Source of the DNA: Kordiimonadaceae bacterium
GTDB lineage: Bacteria > Pseudomonadota > Alphaproteobacteria > Sphingomonadales > Kordiimonadaceae
Assembly (NCBI GenBank): GCA_014238195.1
Contig: JABABO010000133.1
Coordinates: forward strand, 1-8,827
Reading direction: 5' to 3'
DNA: 8,827 nucleotides
Part shown: positions 6,286 to 8,827 of the stretch, one piece after another
How the letters are laid out: each line of letters opens with the position of its first letter
How positions within the stretch are numbered: the stretch's first letter is position 1
Made by a program: the position numbers and the translations under genes
The notes under the pieces: model-generated
What the model was told of the DNA's origin: nothing
The model's database searches: none
The model's input: the letters and a program-made list of their open reading frames with translations, nothing else

Positions 6286-7173
6286 ATGCCATCCGTAAAC
6301 GTGAATGGGTTGGATATTGCTTATGAAAACCACGGCAATGAAGATGCACCCACCATTTTAATGATACAGGGCTTAAGCATGCCACTTGTCGGCTGGCCGC
6401 CCAGCATGATCAGCGCATTTACGGCCGCTGGATTCCGTGTGATCACTTTTGATAACCGTGATATTGGTAAATCAACTGTCCTTAATCATTTGAAAACACC
6501 TTCACCTGTTAGCATCGCGATCCGCAGCTTACTTCGCATGAAAGTGAAATCCCCATATTTATTGACCGATATGGCGCAAGATGCTGTCTGCCTTTTGGAT
6601 GCGCTGGGGGTGGATAAATCCCATATCATTGGTATTAGTATGGGCGGCATGATAGCACAAACGTTAGCTATACATCATTCAAACAGAGTTTTAAGTTTAA
6701 CATCGATTATGTCGCACACAGGTAATTCCAAAGTCATTAAGATTGACCGTGCAGTACGTAAGCAAATGATGAAGCGCCCCAAAAATCCAACACATGAGGA
6801 GCGCCTCGCTTACACAATAAAAACATGGGAATTAATCGGTAGCCCTGCTTATCCCATGACAGAAGAAGACCGCCGCACTTTTGTTGAAAGTATTATTGAA
6901 CGAGGCTCTACGGCTATGGGCGTAATGCGGCAAATGCTAGCAATTATGGGATCTCCGAATAGGGTGTCAGCGTTAAAGAAATTAGACGTGCCGACACTAG
7001 TGCTGCACGGTGATCAAGACCCCCTCGTGCATTTGGACGGCGGAAAAGATACCGCAGCGTCAATCCCTGGGGCAAAAATTAAAATATATCCAGGCATGGG
7101 CCACGACCTCCCTGAAGCACTCCTTGATGATATGTGTGAAGAAATCATTACGCATGCTCAGGCGACTGTTTAA
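6286..7173 (+). CDS. Alpha/beta-fold hydrolase (esterase/lactonase type)
   Basis: This cytoplasmic serine hydrolase has 295 aa, a normal single-domain length, and no signal peptide. The N-terminal block reads VNGLDIAYENHGNEDAPTILMIQGL; the oxyanion region has Gln28-Gly29 where many relatives have His-Gly. VITFDNRDIGKS is typical of the DhaA/RdmC/3-oxoadipate enol-lactonase-like superfamily. The nucleophile elbow is GISMGG with Ser118, the acid is most likely Asp245 in HGDQDP, and the base is His273 in GMGHDLPEAL. A cap region lies between about 140 and 225. These residues predict ester, lactone or similar hydrolysis; the substrate cannot be read from sequence. AAAAGGA precedes the ATG by 6 nt. 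The SDR gene begins 18 bp after its stop, so the two are almost certainly co-transcribed. Confidence 0.92.
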   Translation: MPSVNVNGLDIAYENHGNEDAPTILMIQGLSMPLVGWPPSMISAFTAAGFRVITFDNRDIGKSTVLNHLKTPSPVSIAIRSLLRMKVKSPYLLTDMAQDAVCLLDALGVDKSHIIGISMGGMIAQTLAIHHSNRVLSLTSIMSHTGNSKVIKIDRAVRKQMMKRPKNPTHEERLAYTIKTWELIGSPAYPMTEEDRRTFVESIIERGSTAMGVMRQMLAIMGSPNRVSALKKLDVPTLVLHGDQDPLVHLDGGKDTAASIPGAKIKIYPGMGHDLPEALLDDMCEEIITHAQATV

Positions 7174-7191
7174 CCCTAACAAGGTATTGTT

Positions 7192-8037
7192 ATGACACAA
7201 TTAAAAGACAAAATTACAGTTATCACTGGCGCTGCTTCGGGTATTGGACGCTCGCTTGCCTATCAGCTTGCTAACGAAAACTGCACTCTTGTTCTTGCAG
7301 ATATGGACAGTGATGGGCTGGCGGATTTAAAACAAACCTTGATCAAGGATCAACATATTAGTCATGAACGTATCCTGACTAAAACCGTCGATGTTGGGGA
7401 CGAGGCTTCGGTAAATGATCTAGCCCATGACGTAAAAGAATCCTTTGGTCACATACATATGCTGTTTAACAATGCAGGTGTGACCTTGATAGACCAAGTA
7501 GCCCATCAAAAAACACAAGATATGCATTGGCTGATGGACATAAATTTTTGGGGTGTTGTTTATGGCAGCAAAGCCTTTTTGCCCTTGATGCAGGATGTTC
7601 AGGAAGCCCATATCATCAACATTTCCAGTTTATTCGGGTTGATGTCGATACCCATGCAAAGCGCCTATTGCGCGAGCAAATTTGCAGTCCGTGGATTCAC
7701 TGAATCCTTATGTTTTGAGTTATCTGATAGCCATATTAACGTAAGCTGTGTGCACCCTGGTGGCATTCAAACGAATATTGTCAACAATTCCCGCGTGACA
7801 GTGGACGGTGCAAAAGCCCATAAAACTGACATGCAAGAACGATTTAAAGACCTAGCAGGGACAAGCGCTGATATGGCCGCGAAAACAATACTCAAAGGAG
7901 TGATGCGCAACAAACGCCGTATTCTTATAGGCAATGATGCTAAGTTAGTAGATAAAATTGTTCGCCTATTTGCAAACAGCTACGAGCGTATCTTGCCGAA
8001 AAGCCAATTACAAGCAGCTGTACAACACAAAAAATAA
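7192..8037 (+). CDS. SDR-family NAD(P)-dependent oxidoreductase
   Basis: This classical short-chain dehydrogenase has 281 aa. The cofactor motif is TGAASGIG (12-19), and Asp37 at the end of the second beta strand suggests a preference for NAD over NADP. NNAG lies at 93-96. The catalytic tetrad is Asn118, Ser146 (in NISS), Tyr159 and Lys163 (YCASK), all present. PGG follows at the expected position. The C-terminal tail (about 205-281, with RRILIGNDAKLVDKIVRLF and SYERIL) extends beyond the basic SDR core. I recall such tails in SDRs found beside flavin monooxygenases, but this is from memory. It follows the hydrolase by 18 bp, with AAGG 7 nt before its ATG. It probably interconverts an alcohol and a ketone or aldehyde; the substrate is unknown. 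Confidence 0.92.
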   Translation: MTQLKDKITVITGAASGIGRSLAYQLANENCTLVLADMDSDGLADLKQTLIKDQHISHERILTKTVDVGDEASVNDLAHDVKESFGHIHMLFNNAGVTLIDQVAHQKTQDMHWLMDINFWGVVYGSKAFLPLMQDVQEAHIINISSLFGLMSIPMQSAYCASKFAVRGFTESLCFELSDSHINVSCVHPGGIQTNIVNNSRVTVDGAKAHKTDMQERFKDLAGTSADMAAKTILKGVMRNKRRILIGNDAKLVDKIVRLFANSYERILPKSQLQAAVQHKK

Positions 8038-8081
8038 CAAATGACCCGCTTCATCGCCACGCAGGACTGGATATCGGTAAA

Positions 8082-8108
8082 TTGAGTTGCTATGGTCATG
8101 TGTAGAAT
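8082..8108 (+). promoter_or_regulatory. Weak candidate promoter before the aldehyde dehydrogenase
   Basis: TTGAGT (8082-8087) and TAGAAT (8103-8108) resemble -35 and -10 boxes, but the 15-nt spacer is short for sigma-70. The 104-bp gap between the SDR and this gene is long for a tight operon, so a separate promoter is plausible. The same gap shares the octamer GTTGCTAT with the region upstream of the hydrolase. Confidence 0.2.
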
Positions 8109-8141
8109 GAGTTGTTCAGGACTATTCAAAAGGAAAATACC

Positions 8142-8827
8142 ATGCCAGTTTATGATAATTTACCCGATGCAACCCGCTTTTATATCAATGGCGAATGGGT
8201 TAACCCTATCGATGGGCGCTTAGGGGATATCATAAATCCAGCCACTGAAAAGCCCCTTTGCAAAATAGCCCTAGGCGGTGAAAGCGATGTTAACCGCGCA
8301 GTCATAGCAGCTCACGAAGCTTTTCCGTCCTTTTCTACGACGCCATTAAGCGACAGACTTGATATGCTAAAAGCGATCACTGCGAAATTGATTGAGCGTA
8401 ACAATGAAATCGCCGATGCCATCGCCAGCGCTATGGGGGCGCCTATGCCGCTAGCCCGTCAAGCCCAAGCCCCAAGCGGCCCTCAACATTTTATGGAAAT
8501 GATCAATGTTTTACAGAATTTTGAATTTTCCAGCACGCATGGCACCACAAAAATTAGACGGGAACCGATTGGTGTTTGCGCCTTGATCACACCTTGGAAT
8601 TGGCCCATGAACCAGATCGCCACCAAAATAGCCCCTGCTATCGCCGCAGGCTGTACAATGGTTTTAAAACCATCGGAACTGGCCCCACTAGACGCTGTGA
8701 TTTTAGCTGAAATTATGCATGAAGTGGGCGTACCTGCTGGTGTGTTTAATTTAGTGCACGGTGACGGCCAAGGGGTGGGGGCACCACTGACCGCTCATAA
8801 GCTCGTGGATATGGTTTCTTTTACAGG
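8142..8827 (+). CDS. Aldehyde dehydrogenase family protein (N-terminal part, cut by window edge)
   Basis: 228 complete codons are visible before the right edge, about half of a usual 470-490-aa aldehyde dehydrogenase. These enzymes oxidise aldehydes to carboxylates with NAD(P)+. Visible landmarks, in order, are FYINGEWVNP near the start, INPATEKPL, REPIGVCALITPWNWP with Asn153 as the oxyanion residue, the cofactor-binding KPSE (Lys176, Glu179), GVPAGVFNLVHGDG and finally VSFTG, the start of the conserved FTGS motif. The catalytic Cys and general-base Glu lie outside the window, so activity cannot be confirmed. AAAGGA precedes the ATG at ribosome-site distance. It sits 104 bp after the SDR on the same strand and fits as the final step of an alcohol-aldehyde-acid oxidation. 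The substrate cannot be assigned. Confidence 0.93.
   Translation, partial: MPVYDNLPDATRFYINGEWVNPIDGRLGDIINPATEKPLCKIALGGESDVNRAVIAAHEAFPSFSTTPLSDRLDMLKAITAKLIERNNEIADAIASAMGAPMPLARQAQAPSGPQHFMEMINVLQNFEFSSTHGTTKIRREPIGVCALITPWNWPMNQIATKIAPAIAAGCTMVLKPSELAPLDAVILAEIMHEVGVPAGVFNLVHGDGQGVGAPLTAHKLVDMVSFT

Noticed and set aside
7420..7611. Minus-strand open frame inside the SDR gene
   Set aside because: It lies wholly within a well-supported gene with intact SDR motifs and has no features of its own.

Overview
The window looks like chromosomal DNA from an alphaproteobacterium of moderate to low GC (estimated by eye in the low-to-mid 40s percent). This rests on a histidine kinase with a PleC/DivJ/PdhS-type HisKA block, an alphaproteobacterial-style Hsp20, and two envelope proteins that join helical repeats to a C-terminal SPOR domain with a Cys-x9-Cys pair. 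I cannot place the order with confidence; marine lineages such as SAR116 or Kordiimonadales-like groups are possible. I see no tRNA, rRNA, CRISPR array, insertion sequence, phage gene or broken gene.

Layout. Positions 1-64 hold a palindromic element. A membrane sensor kinase (65-1696, minus) is divergent from an outer-membrane DUF481 barrel protein (1983-2972, plus), with a 286-bp gap between them. A small heat-shock protein (2986-3396, minus) converges on DUF481. Its 5' region holds a second copy of the window-start element, a separate imperfect palindrome and a candidate RpoH (sigma-32) promoter. Next comes a divergent pair of cell-envelope proteins: a TPR lipoprotein with a SPOR domain (3614-4945, minus) and a secreted Sel1-repeat protein with a SPOR domain (5045-6172, plus). 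From 6286 to the right edge lies a same-strand catabolic block: alpha/beta hydrolase (6286-7173), SDR oxidoreductase (7192-8037) and the N-terminal half of an aldehyde dehydrogenase (8142 to beyond the edge).

How the parts may work together. The left two thirds are envelope and stress functions: signalling, an outer-membrane barrel, a chaperone and two probable peptidoglycan-binding proteins. The right third fits a short oxidative pathway in which an ester or lactone is hydrolysed, the resulting alcohol is oxidised by the SDR, and the aldehyde is oxidised to an acid. An oxygenase such as a Baeyer-Villiger enzyme would be expected further right but is not visible.

I did not find a clearly novel multi-gene system. 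The most unusual feature is a 53-bp element present twice (1-53 plus; 3438-3490 minus) that matches at 43 of 53 positions without gaps and forms a long imperfect hairpin in each copy.
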